DNA of 64,000 bases from Lentisphaerota bacterium (lineage in GTDB: Bacteria; Verrucomicrobiota; Lentisphaeria; Victivallales; Victivallaceae). The position numbers and the translations under genes were made by a program. Positions 19,882 through 28,944 of the stretch are shown piece by piece. Where the stretch lies: NCBI GenBank assembly GCA_015061545.1, contig SUWJ01000005.1, positions 38,418-102,417 on the forward strand. The letters run 5' to 3'. The notes under the pieces were generated by a model. That model searched no databases, had not been told where the DNA came from, and worked only from the letters and a program-made list of their open reading frames with translations. Numbering within the stretch: the first letter of the stretch is position 1; every line of letters begins with the position of its first letter.

Positions 19882-20415
19882 TCAGAAGGTCCCGCCGGCG
19901 GGAATATCCTTGACCGGAGTGAATTTTCTACTGCCCAGATTTTTCAGTTCAAAACTGACAGCCCGGCGGTTACGCAAGGCGCTTTTCAGTACCGCGCGGG
20001 TCTTCTGACTGCCGGAACCTGTCGTAACGCGATTGCCGTCAAATACAAAGAGCAGCCGTACCAGCGAATCCTTTTCGGGGTAGCGTTCCGAGGGGTTGCA
20101 GACAAAAACCTCGTCATCGCATACTGCCGCCAGACAGTTTGCGGTATTGCCGTTGATGTTAAGCGTGTAATCCAGCGGGCTTATGGAGCGGCCGGGAAAC
20201 ATTTTTATAACCACTTGCACATAGATTTTTTTATCAAAGCTGCACTTGTAGGGAGAACCTTCCAGGTTGATTATTTCCTGCGCAGCACCGGTGATTTCTG
20301 CTGCCAGCACTTCGCCGGTCTGGAATCCCAGTTCCAGGGTTTTTGCCGACAGTTCTTTCCCCAGCAGAACCGCCGCTGCACAACACGCCAAACGGATCAA
20401 AAATGTCGATCTCAT
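19882..20415 (-). CDS. Exported protein of unknown function
   Basis: Signal-peptide-like N-terminus MRSTFLIRLACCAAAVLLGKELSA, RBS upstream of 20415. Confidence 0.55.
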   Translation of the reverse strand: MRSTFLIRLACCAAAVLLGKELSAKTLELGFQTGEVLAAEITGAAQEIINLEGSPYKCSFDKKIYVQVVIKMFPGRSISPLDYTLNINGNTANCLAAVCDDEVFVCNPSERYPEKDSLVRLLFVFDGNRVTTGSGSQKTRAVLKSALRNRRAVSFELKNLGSRKFTPVKDIPAGGTF

Positions 20416-20682
20416 ATTTCCTGACTCCCTCTTTGCTCGGTTTGTAAGATCATTCATATTGCAGATTAATATAACCGCTGGATTGATTTTAGCAAATCAA
20501 AACAGTTTTTTCCCGCAAAAAACTTGCATACTTTTAATATTAGAGTTATAATAGAGAGGGTTTCAAAAGCTGTAAAAAGGTGCGCTTTCGCCGAATGGAT
20601 ATACGGCGGTTGGTCTGGCGGGGATTGGCTTGTGAAATCATCCTGACGAAAAAGTTTTTTTATATGGAAGGTAGACGTTTTA

Positions 20683-21354
20683 ATGGCTGTCAAGTTTGAT
20701 TTGCTGGAAAAGTTCCGGCGGGCGTTGCTGCGATCCGATGGTTTGGCAGACGGAGTGCGCAACGCTTCGGACGCAGATTATCTGGTGAAAATGAATATTC
20801 CCCCGCTGCTGGGCAGACGGGATGCCGCCTGCGATTTTTTGCGGGAGATCCTGCAGCACGAACTTAAAGAGCTGCCGCTGAATGAACGGTTGCTCCGCTA
20901 CGAAAATATGCTGGAAATCCTTGAGTATGCCATTGTTGATACTGAAAGTGTGCAGATGACCCTTGCCAGCGCCGAAACGGCGGGGCGGGAAAAACGGCTG
21001 CATACTTTTCTGGCAGTCTTGCGCGATTTGCTCAGCAGCGCCTGCGCTATGGCCGAAGCGAATGTGGCATTTACCGGCGAAGACCCGGATCTGGGCTATT
21101 TTCTGGGCAAAACCGGACGGATGGGGCGTTATGCTGCTTCGGGGCGGGATGCGGAAATGCGTTCGTTGAATCTGGCGCTGGATCTTTCGGTGGCGGCATC
21201 TGCCAAGTTCGAGGTTTATTGCGATTACAACCGCAAGAGTTTCAGCGCCGCCAACAGCGAACGCTACACAGAGGCATACGACCTTTACAGTCAGCGTTTC
21301 CGCAAAACCGTTGAATTGAAAAAATCCTTAACCAAGCAAGCAAAAGATAAATAA
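20683..21354 (+). CDS. Conserved-looking hypothetical protein upstream of murA
   Basis: Uninterrupted ORF, co-directional, 21 nt before murA. Confidence 0.6.
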   Translation: MAVKFDLLEKFRRALLRSDGLADGVRNASDADYLVKMNIPPLLGRRDAACDFLREILQHELKELPLNERLLRYENMLEILEYAIVDTESVQMTLASAETAGREKRLHTFLAVLRDLLSSACAMAEANVAFTGEDPDLGYFLGKTGRMGRYAASGRDAEMRSLNLALDLSVAASAKFEVYCDYNRKSFSAANSERYTEAYDLYSQRFRKTVELKKSLTKQAKDK

Positions 21355-21375
21355 GAGAGTACGGAATTTTTTACT

Positions 21376-22662
21376 ATGGGGCAACTTCATATTACCGGCG
21401 GGATCGTTCCGCATGGATCTGTAAAAGTAAGCGGCAACAAAAATGCTGCTTTGCCGATGCTTTCGGCAGCGCTGCTGACCGGCGATAAAGTTACGCTGCG
21501 GAATATGCCGGATATTCTGGATGTGCGTACGATGATGGATATAATCCGGGCGCTGGGCGGAAAGGTTGAGTTTGCCGATAATGTGGCTGTAATTGATGCA
21601 TCGACGATTTCAAGCGGCACGATTCCGCGGGAACTTTGTGCCAAAGCGCGAACTTCCATATTATTTGCCGCTCCGCTGACTGCCCGTTTGGGCGAAGCCA
21701 AGCTCTATCCGCCCGGCGGCGATGTGATCGGGCGTCGCCGGCTGGACGGACATTTTTACGGTTTGGAAAAATTGGGCGCCAAACTGGAGTGCAGCGACAA
21801 CGCCTATTGCTTTACTCTGCCGCAGAAAAAATTGTACGGCCGCGATCTTTTTCTGGACGAAGCCAGCGTAACGGCTACCGAACAGATCATGATGGCGGCG
21901 GTGCTGGCGGAGGGGCATACTACTTTGCTTAATGCCGCCTGCGAACCTCATGTGGTGGAACTGGGCGAAATGCTTAACAGTATGGGCGCGTGGATCAGCG
22001 GTCTGGGCAGCAATACCATTGAGATCGACGGTGTTCAGGAGCTGCACGGCTGCGATTTTACCATTGCCGGTGACCATATCGAAGCCGGCAGTTTTCTGGC
22101 ATTGGGGGCTGCTTTGGGCGGCGAACTGGAAATACAGGGCACGCTGCCGCGTCACTATTGGATGCTTCGGCGCGTTTTCGAGCGTTTCAATATCGAAATG
22201 ACGCTCAATGCCGACCATATATTGCTGCCGGGGGGGCAGCAACTCAAAGTCAAACAGGATTTCGGTGGGCATATTCCGGTGATTTCCGATGGACCGTGGC
22301 CCCAGTATCCCAGCGATATGATGAGCTGTACGGTGGTTATGGCAACTCAAGCCGAAGGGTGTGCGCTCTTTTTTGAAAAAATGTTTGAAAGCCGTCTGTA
22401 CTTTGTTGACCGTCTGATCGATATGGGCGCCAATGCCATCGTTTGCGACCCGCACCGCGTAGTGATATCAGGGCCTTCCAGATTGCACGGCTCGGTGATG
22501 TCCAGTCCCGATATCCGTGCGGGTATGGCAATGGTTATTGCGGGGCTTTGCGCCGAGGGCAACAGCATTATCAAATCCAGCGAGATCATCTACCGCGGCT
22601 ACGCCAATCTGGTGGAAAAATTGCAGAATCTGGGCTTGGAGGTCCGCGAAATATCGCAATAA
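21376..22662 (+). CDS. murA: UDP-N-acetylglucosamine 1-carboxyvinyltransferase, Asp variant at the Cys115 position
   Basis: GNKNAALPMLSAALL, RTSILFAAPLTARLG, PGGDVIGRR, YPSDMM, DIRAGMAMV. Confidence 0.9.
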   Translation: MGQLHITGGIVPHGSVKVSGNKNAALPMLSAALLTGDKVTLRNMPDILDVRTMMDIIRALGGKVEFADNVAVIDASTISSGTIPRELCAKARTSILFAAPLTARLGEAKLYPPGGDVIGRRRLDGHFYGLEKLGAKLECSDNAYCFTLPQKKLYGRDLFLDEASVTATEQIMMAAVLAEGHTTLLNAACEPHVVELGEMLNSMGAWISGLGSNTIEIDGVQELHGCDFTIAGDHIEAGSFLALGAALGGELEIQGTLPRHYWMLRRVFERFNIEMTLNADHILLPGGQQLKVKQDFGGHIPVISDGPWPQYPSDMMSCTVVMATQAEGCALFFEKMFESRLYFVDRLIDMGANAIVCDPHRVVISGPSRLHGSVMSSPDIRAGMAMVIAGLCAEGNSIIKSSEIIYRGYANLVEKLQNLGLEVREISQ

Positions 22663-22766
22663 AATTTGCAAAAATTATTAATGGCGTTATATTTATTGTT
22701 CGGCTGCAGCAATGGGTGCTGCAATCAACTGATTTACTGTGCTGAAAAAACGGAAAGGCCGGACTT

Positions 22767-23810
22767 ATGAAGACGATGCAGGAAATCGCTGACGAATTGG
22801 GGTTGGCGCGTTCTACTGTGTCGTTATGCCTGTCCGAAAGTCACCGTCATTACCGGATCAGCGCAGCTACTGTCCAACGGGTGCGCGATTATGCCGAAAA
22901 GGTCGGTTTTGTGCCCAATCGCATGGCGGGTAAACTGGGCAAAGATCAAACGCCGCCTATCGGATTGATCATCAATCAGGACGGTTCGTTTGAAAAGAGC
23001 GCCGTTGCTTTGCGTTACGCCATGAACCGTCTGCACGAAGCCAGACGCGATTTTGTGATCCAGGGGTTTATCGGCGGCAGACTGGTTCCGACGGTAAGAA
23101 TGCTCAAAGGTTTACAGGTCAATACGTTGATAATGTTCGGTCTGTTCGACGAGTCGATTCATCAGGAGCGGGAAAATTATGCCGACAGCGGCGCATTCAA
23201 ATCGGGCGATTTGAATAAGCTGCGGGCGTTGCTTAAAGATGTGGATTTTTTCAGCGTTGACTACGATTTCCCGGTTCCCGAGGAGAGTGCGGATAATATT
23301 TACCGTATGGGTATTGACCGCAGTCACACCCGTATTGAGCTTATGGAAGAGCTTGCTGCGGCAGGTAAGGGCAATTTTATGTGCCAGATAGATGCCGATG
23401 AAGAAGAAGATCTTATGGCGCGGAAACTGATTTTCGACCGCCGCCAGATTCTGCGTGGGGACTTTACTGCGCGGGATGAGTTTGATATCGGCAGACATTA
23501 TGCGGAAATGGTTTTGCGGGATTTCAGCCATCTGAAGGTCAGGACCGTGCTGGTCAACGACGACCGTATTGCGGTGGGGCTGATTGAAACGCTGACCGCC
23601 AGAGGGGTCAAAGTGCCTGAAGAATTGCAGGTCATCGGCTTCGATAATTTGCAGGATGCGCCTTATTTCAGAGTTCCGCTGACCAGTATTGAAGTGCCGG
23701 TGCTGGATAATACGCGGCGGGTGCTTGACCATATTCTTGATCGGGTGCCGCTGGAAAAAAATACAATCAACCGCGCTAATATTATCTGGCGCGAAAGCGC
23801 CGTGCTGTAA
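22767..23810 (+). CDS. LacI-family transcriptional regulator
   Basis: MQEIADELGLARSTVSLCLSES HTH and periplasmic-binding-like effector domain. Confidence 0.9.
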   Translation: MKTMQEIADELGLARSTVSLCLSESHRHYRISAATVQRVRDYAEKVGFVPNRMAGKLGKDQTPPIGLIINQDGSFEKSAVALRYAMNRLHEARRDFVIQGFIGGRLVPTVRMLKGLQVNTLIMFGLFDESIHQERENYADSGAFKSGDLNKLRALLKDVDFFSVDYDFPVPEESADNIYRMGIDRSHTRIELMEELAAAGKGNFMCQIDADEEEDLMARKLIFDRRQILRGDFTARDEFDIGRHYAEMVLRDFSHLKVRTVLVNDDRIAVGLIETLTARGVKVPEELQVIGFDNLQDAPYFRVPLTSIEVPVLDNTRRVLDHILDRVPLEKNTINRANIIWRESAVL

Positions 23811-23840
23811 AAGCCGCCTTTTTAATCAATGCCGAATTTT

Positions 23841-23890
23841 AAGGCACTTTTTTCTGATATTTGTCAGAGAAAAGTGCCTTTCAGTTTTTA
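23841..23890 (+). terminator. Rho-independent terminator
   Basis: AAGGCACTTTT...AAAAGTGCCTT long stem followed by a T-run. Confidence 0.8.
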
Positions 23891-23909
23891 ACTAAGCTGC
23901 AATGTTCGG

Positions 23910-24887
23910 TTATTTGGCGGCAGTTTTGCGCTCCTGATAATTGTCAATTATTCTGAAGAATCCTGCCAGCAGCGTTCCGGATATTGAGTGCCATACGCAG
24001 CTTACCGCCGATGCCAGCGCTGCGTTGGGTTCAGCGGCAAAGTGTTTGGTGGCAAGATTGGTCGCCAGCCCTGCATTCTGCATACCCACTTCGATGGAGA
24101 TGGTACGTCTTTGCGCTTTACTCATTTTAGTCAACCAGCCCACACCGTACCCGGTGATATACCCCAGCAGATTGTGCATGAAAATTGCCGCAAAGATCAG
24201 CAATCCCGAGTCGAAAAAGTGTTTGCCCTGAAAGGTTATCACACCGCCCACGATACAGGCAAAGGCAATTACCGATATGCCGGGCATAACTTTGCATACT
24301 TCCTGATAAGCTGCTTTTTTACCGCAGAAAAAGTTGCCTGCCGCCCCGATTGCAACCGGTATGATCGTGACAATAAGAATACTTTTGAACATTCCAACTG
24401 CGTCAACATCAATGCTATTTCCTGCCAGATGATACATCAGAAAAGGTGTCATTACCGGTGCCAGCAGCGTGGAGGCTGTGGTCATACCCACCGAAAAAGC
24501 TACATCGCCGCGGCTGAGAAAAGTGATTATATTGCTGGAAACACCCCCGGGACAGCACCCCACCAGCAGCAATCCGGCTGCGATTCCCGGTTCAAGTTTG
24601 ATGATCTTGACCATCGCAAAAGCCAGCAGCGGCATAAGCGTATACTGGGCAACAGCTCCGATGAATATATCCAGCGGCCGTTTGGCGAGGATCTTGAAAT
24701 CTTCGCCGGTCAGCGTCATGCCCATACTGAGCATGATTATTCCCAGAATAACAGTTTGAAGATCGCCCTTTACCCAGCAGAAAAGCGGCGGATAGATAAA
24801 AGCCAGCGCGGCAATCCCCACAATGACAGGCGAGGTGTATGCAGTGAGTATACGGCTGAACGCTTGCAAAAATTTCATAATTTTCAT
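23910..24887 (-). CDS. Bile acid:sodium symporter (BASS) family transporter
   Basis: LLLVGCCPGGVSSNIITFLSRGDVAFSVGMTTASTLLAPVMTP, EVGMQNAGLATNLA. Confidence 0.9.
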   Translation of the reverse strand: MKIMKFLQAFSRILTAYTSPVIVGIAALAFIYPPLFCWVKGDLQTVILGIIMLSMGMTLTGEDFKILAKRPLDIFIGAVAQYTLMPLLAFAMVKIIKLEPGIAAGLLLVGCCPGGVSSNIITFLSRGDVAFSVGMTTASTLLAPVMTPFLMYHLAGNSIDVDAVGMFKSILIVTIIPVAIGAAGNFFCGKKAAYQEVCKVMPGISVIAFACIVGGVITFQGKHFFDSGLLIFAAIFMHNLLGYITGYGVGWLTKMSKAQRRTISIEVGMQNAGLATNLATKHFAAEPNAALASAVSCVWHSISGTLLAGFFRIIDNYQERKTAAK

Positions 24888-24888
24888 T

Positions 24889-25152
24889 TTATATTTCCTG
24901 TGATTCCTGTTTGATTTGTTTGAGCGCACAAGCCAGCTGGTCGGGACAGGAGGTGTTGCGCATCCCGCACGTTATCCCCGCAAGACGTTGGATAACATCG
25001 TCGATTTTCATGCCTTCAACCAGTTTGGCGATGCCGCGGTGGTTGCCCTGGCAGCCGCCGTTGAACTTTACGGCAGCAATAATGTTATTTTCCACATCCA
25101 GTTCAATACTTTGGGCACAAACCTGATTATTGGTAGAGTAGATGTATTTCAT
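24889..25152 (-). CDS. TSCPD domain protein
   Basis: KFNGGCQGN...GITCGMRNTSCPDQLACAL. Confidence 0.88.
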   Translation of the reverse strand: MKYIYSTNNQVCAQSIELDVENNIIAAVKFNGGCQGNHRGIAKLVEGMKIDDVIQRLAGITCGMRNTSCPDQLACALKQIKQESQEI

Positions 25153-25162
25153 AATTCAAGGA

Positions 25163-27070
25163 TCATTTCTGCGCCATGGCAATATCATTTGTATCAAATT
25201 CCTGCATTTCCAGAACTGCCCGATTGCGCTGTTCGGCTGCGTGGCGGTCAAAGTAGTCATAGCGGGTGCTTTGTCCGCCGAACCAGGCAAAGGTGGTGTT
25301 GTTGTTCAGCAGATAAACCGGATCGCTGACTTTGCCCGAAAGAGCCAAAACCGCCCGCGGAACATAACGTTTGCCGTTGTTGGCGCACACTTCCACAAAG
25401 TTCAAACCAACTCCGCCCAGACCGTGGGTGGTCAGGCGGACGGCTTCGACGGGGGTATCAAAATCTTTTTCCAGCGGAATAAAGCGGCAGAAGGTACCGA
25501 TATTTTCGTTGGAAGGTTTGAAGACTCCGCGCCCGGCAAAGTGCCACTCGCCTGCGGTTTTATATTCCACTTCAACATATTCCACTCCGAAGCCATCCGG
25601 CAGAGTGCCGTTGACCCGTATCCAGGCGTTGGATGCCAGAGCATTTTCCATTTTTTCCAGTCGGGCGCCAATCTCTTTTTGGCATTGTTCAAAAACATTG
25701 GGGGTGATGCCCGCGCGGTAAGTCAGCCAGCGTGCTGCCATCCGATCCAGATAGTCGGCAAAGCTGCAGCGGAAATCACTGAAGTTCTTCCGGCGGTCAG
25801 CTGTGCAGCCGTTATCAAAAATATCGTGAGCGGCAACCAGCGCGTCGTAAGAGAGGCTTTTTTCCCACAAAGCATCCAGCAGATCTGTCAGGCAGAGTTT
25901 GCCCCATTCGGTAGTGATCTTGCCGACAAAGGTATTCAAGATGGCGTGTACACTTTTACAGACGGTTATTTCTGAATGATTCAACCCGTGATAATCTCTG
26001 GTCAGGATCGCCTCGTCGGTAATTCCGGCAAAATGGCGGTAAAGACCGTTGTTCATTGCAATCTTCAGGGCGGATTTGAATACTGTATCTTCGCAGTCAA
26101 AAAGTTTTTTGCACATAGCATCATAAGCTGCATCGGGTTTCATGCCGCTCATCTGCAGCCCGCCGGACACAAAATTCGGCAGATAACGGTAGATAAAGTT
26201 GTCATTCTTTTCCCAGCAGGTGAACAAGCCGCCGAGTACGCCTGTTTTGCCTTCGGCGTATTTGAAATAACTCTGCGAATTGCTCAAAAGGTAATCGGCG
26301 GGGGCAACTAAGGAGTCAAAGCCGCAGGCGGCGTTGACTGCCAGACGGTTCTCGTTATCCACATCCAGCAAATGCCCCTGATAGCAGCGGATATCGCGCA
26401 GATACTGCCAGTCGATCAGCAGCACATCGCGGGGAACTTCTTTGAACACATCGGGATAAAATTCAAACATATCCGACCACATCACCACCCGCTTGCCGCA
26501 GCTTTGGATGATATCGCGGATCTTGTTGATATGTTTTATAAACATTTTCTGCTCGTCCATCAGCGTCGGCATAGCTTTTTTGCACCGTTCGCACATATTG
26601 AAATCCCAGAACTCGTCCAGTCCGATATGGAACCACGCCGAAGGGAAGATCGAGGCGACTTCCTTGAGGTAAGTACCGATAAAATCATAAAATTCCGGGT
26701 GCGTGATGCAAAAAGTAAGTTTGCTGCTGTTGCCGAAGCGCCCCTTCATATCGCCCTGCAATTCCGCCAGATGTTCCGTTTCTTTGTGCCGCAGAAATCT
26801 TTCGGCATGGCCCAGCGTTGCCACGCAGGGAATCACCTCCATATTGTGCTGCGCAGCAAAGTCGATGATATGCTTGATTTCATCAACCGTATAGGTTTCA
26901 TTTTCGGCAGGATATTGGTAGCTGGCAGTACGGATGCGGTCTTCCAGATAAAGTTCCAGACCGTTATAGCCTGAATCTGCCAGAAGAACGATAAATTTTT
27001 CGATAAATTCAATGGATTCCATCTGCCGGGCCACATCCAGCTGTGCCCAGCGCATTTTAAATTCAGCCAT
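25163..27070 (-). CDS. GH20-like glycoside hydrolase (beta-N-acetylhexosaminidase-like)
   Basis: TIM-barrel motifs YNGLELYLED, VIPCVATLGHAE, WFHIGLDEFWD (D-E pair). Confidence 0.72.
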   Translation of the reverse strand: MAEFKMRWAQLDVARQMESIEFIEKFIVLLADSGYNGLELYLEDRIRTASYQYPAENETYTVDEIKHIIDFAAQHNMEVIPCVATLGHAERFLRHKETEHLAELQGDMKGRFGNSSKLTFCITHPEFYDFIGTYLKEVASIFPSAWFHIGLDEFWDFNMCERCKKAMPTLMDEQKMFIKHINKIRDIIQSCGKRVVMWSDMFEFYPDVFKEVPRDVLLIDWQYLRDIRCYQGHLLDVDNENRLAVNAACGFDSLVAPADYLLSNSQSYFKYAEGKTGVLGGLFTCWEKNDNFIYRYLPNFVSGGLQMSGMKPDAAYDAMCKKLFDCEDTVFKSALKIAMNNGLYRHFAGITDEAILTRDYHGLNHSEITVCKSVHAILNTFVGKITTEWGKLCLTDLLDALWEKSLSYDALVAAHDIFDNGCTADRRKNFSDFRCSFADYLDRMAARWLTYRAGITPNVFEQCQKEIGARLEKMENALASNAWIRVNGTLPDGFGVEYVEVEYKTAGEWHFAGRGVFKPSNENIGTFCRFIPLEKDFDTPVEAVRLTTHGLGGVGLNFVEVCANNGKRYVPRAVLALSGKVSDPVYLLNNNTTFAWFGGQSTRYDYFDRHAAEQRNRAVLEMQEFDTNDIAMAQK

Positions 27071-27126
27071 AATTTTATATCCTTTGTTTCAGCTGATTGG
27101 GATTAATTAACAATTTTAATATAGTA

Positions 27127-27152
27127 CCGTATATTTTTTTTGCCATATACGG
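27127..27152. promoter_or_regulatory. Candidate operator/inverted repeat in divergent promoter region
   Basis: CCGTATA-N12-TATACGG between divergent GH20-like and cysK genes. Confidence 0.35.
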
Positions 27153-27259
27153 ACATGGTTTTTTACTATTTTTGACTCAAAAGTAATTGCAGATAGTTGT
27201 TTGCAGCGCTATATTAAGTTTGATTCGTTAAACAAGAGCAATGCAATGAAGGTGTCAAG

Positions 27260-28180
27260 ATGAATATTGCAGAAAATATCCTCGCAACTGTCGGCAATAC
27301 TGCGCTGGTCAGGATCGGCAAACTTAATAAATCTAACGCACAAGTGCTGGCAAAGGTGGAGTTTTTCAATCCCGGCGGCAGCGCCAAAGACCGCGTTGGC
27401 GTGGCGATGATCGACGCGGCGGAAAAAGCCGGCTTGCTGGCTCCCGGGGCTATGATCGTGGAACCTACCAGCGGTAATACCGGTGTAGGTCTGGCGATTG
27501 CCGCCGCCGTCAAGGGGTACAAGTTGGTATTGACCATGCCTGACACTATGAGTATTGAACGGCGCAAACTCCTGAAGGCTTACGGGGCGGAACTGGTGTT
27601 GACTCCGGGTTCTGAAGGTATGCAAGGCGCGGTAAAAAAAGCCAATGAATTGCTGGAAGCAAATCCCGGCGCATTTATGCCGCAGCAATTTTCCAACCCC
27701 GCCAACGCCATGGCACATGAACTTTCGACCGGCCCTGAAATCTGGCGCGACACCGATGGTAAGGTGGATATATTGGTCGCCGGAGTCGGCACCGGCGGAA
27801 CGCTTACCGGAACGGGGCGTTATCTTAAAAAGCAGAATCCCGATCTGGAGATCGTGGCGGTGGAACCTGCCGCCTCACCGTTGCTTTCGGCAGGTTGGAG
27901 CGGCGCGCATCAGCTGCAGGGGATCGGAGCAAATTTTGTACCCGAAGTGCTGGACAGATCTTTGATCGACCGCATTTATCCGGTCAGCAACGAAGATGCC
28001 AGAAATACCGCCCGCGACGCAGCATCACGGGAAGGTATACTGATCGGGATTTCGGGCGGTGCAGCGCTCTTTGCAGCTTTGGTTCTGGCAGAATTACCCG
28101 AAAACAGCGGCAAAAATATTGTAGTGATCCTGCCTGATACCGGCGAACGCTATCTCTCCGGATATTTGTTTGAAGATTGA
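27260..28180 (+). CDS. cysK: Cysteine synthase A
   Basis: FNPGGSAKDRVGVAMI, EPTSGNTGVGLA, GVGTGGTLTGTGRYLK. Confidence 0.95.
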   Translation: MNIAENILATVGNTALVRIGKLNKSNAQVLAKVEFFNPGGSAKDRVGVAMIDAAEKAGLLAPGAMIVEPTSGNTGVGLAIAAAVKGYKLVLTMPDTMSIERRKLLKAYGAELVLTPGSEGMQGAVKKANELLEANPGAFMPQQFSNPANAMAHELSTGPEIWRDTDGKVDILVAGVGTGGTLTGTGRYLKKQNPDLEIVAVEPAASPLLSAGWSGAHQLQGIGANFVPEVLDRSLIDRIYPVSNEDARNTARDAASREGILIGISGGAALFAALVLAELPENSGKNIVVILPDTGERYLSGYLFED

Positions 28181-28182
28181 GT

Positions 28183-28944
28183 TCAGATCAAATTCTGAAG
28201 CGCTTCAAAACATTTCTGTAAATCGGCAAATTTCCAATCCGCATACTTATCCAGCGGCGTATCTTGCTGATTTACAATGGCAACTCTTCCGCCGCCGCGC
28301 AGCGTGTAAAGCGGCAGCGACGCGGCGGGATTGACCGTTAAACTGCTGCCCAGCACCAGCGCGATATCGGCGGTGGAAAAATCCATAAATGCCTGTTCCA
28401 GCAGCTTCTGATCCAGATTTTCGCCGTAAAAGACAATGTCGGGTTTGATGACGCCGTTGCATTTTTTGCAGCGGGGCAGGGTATTGGCGTGTACTAAAGG
28501 TGCAATATCGCTGTAGCTGTAATGGGCATGGCAATTCTGACAATGGTGATGAGCCGGGCTGCCGTGGAGCTCATAAAGTTTTTCGCTGCCGGCAAGCTGG
28601 TGCAATATATCTATATTCTGGGTGTAAACAGCGTGGATGATATTCTCTTTCTCCCAGCGGGCAAGCACTTTATGGACAATGTTGGGAGTGTAATCGCCCA
28701 CCGCGTAAACAAAGGTCTGCGCCCACTCATAAAAGTATTCCGGATGTTTTTTGAAGCATGGCAGCGAAAGTATTTCCTCCACTTCCATACCGTGCCATTT
28801 ATTTTGATAACACCCTGTCGCTCCACGGAAATCGGGTATTCCTGACAGGGTGGAAATGCCTGCTCCGGTTAAAACCAGCACTTTGTCCGCCGCGGTGAGT
28901 GCTTCGCAAAAATTTTCAATGCTGTTGTTCATAGGTCGGATCAT
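28183..28944 (-). CDS. cobB: Sir2-family NAD-dependent deacylase
   Basis: LTGAGISTLSGIPDFRG, YTQNIDILHQLAGS, ELHGSPAHHHCQNC, CKKC; start may be 28932. Confidence 0.92.
   Translation of the reverse strand: MIRPMNNSIENFCEALTAADKVLVLTGAGISTLSGIPDFRGATGCYQNKWHGMEVEEILSLPCFKKHPEYFYEWAQTFVYAVGDYTPNIVHKVLARWEKENIIHAVYTQNIDILHQLAGSEKLYELHGSPAHHHCQNCHAHYSYSDIAPLVHANTLPRCKKCNGVIKPDIVFYGENLDQKLLEQAFMDFSTADIALVLGSSLTVNPAASLPLYTLRGGGRVAIVNQQDTPLDKYADWKFADLQKCFEALQNLI

Noticed and set aside
21376-22662. MurA candidate being EPSP synthase (AroA)
   Set aside because: Contains MurA-specific GNKNAALP and DIRAG motifs and length (428 aa) typical of MurA.
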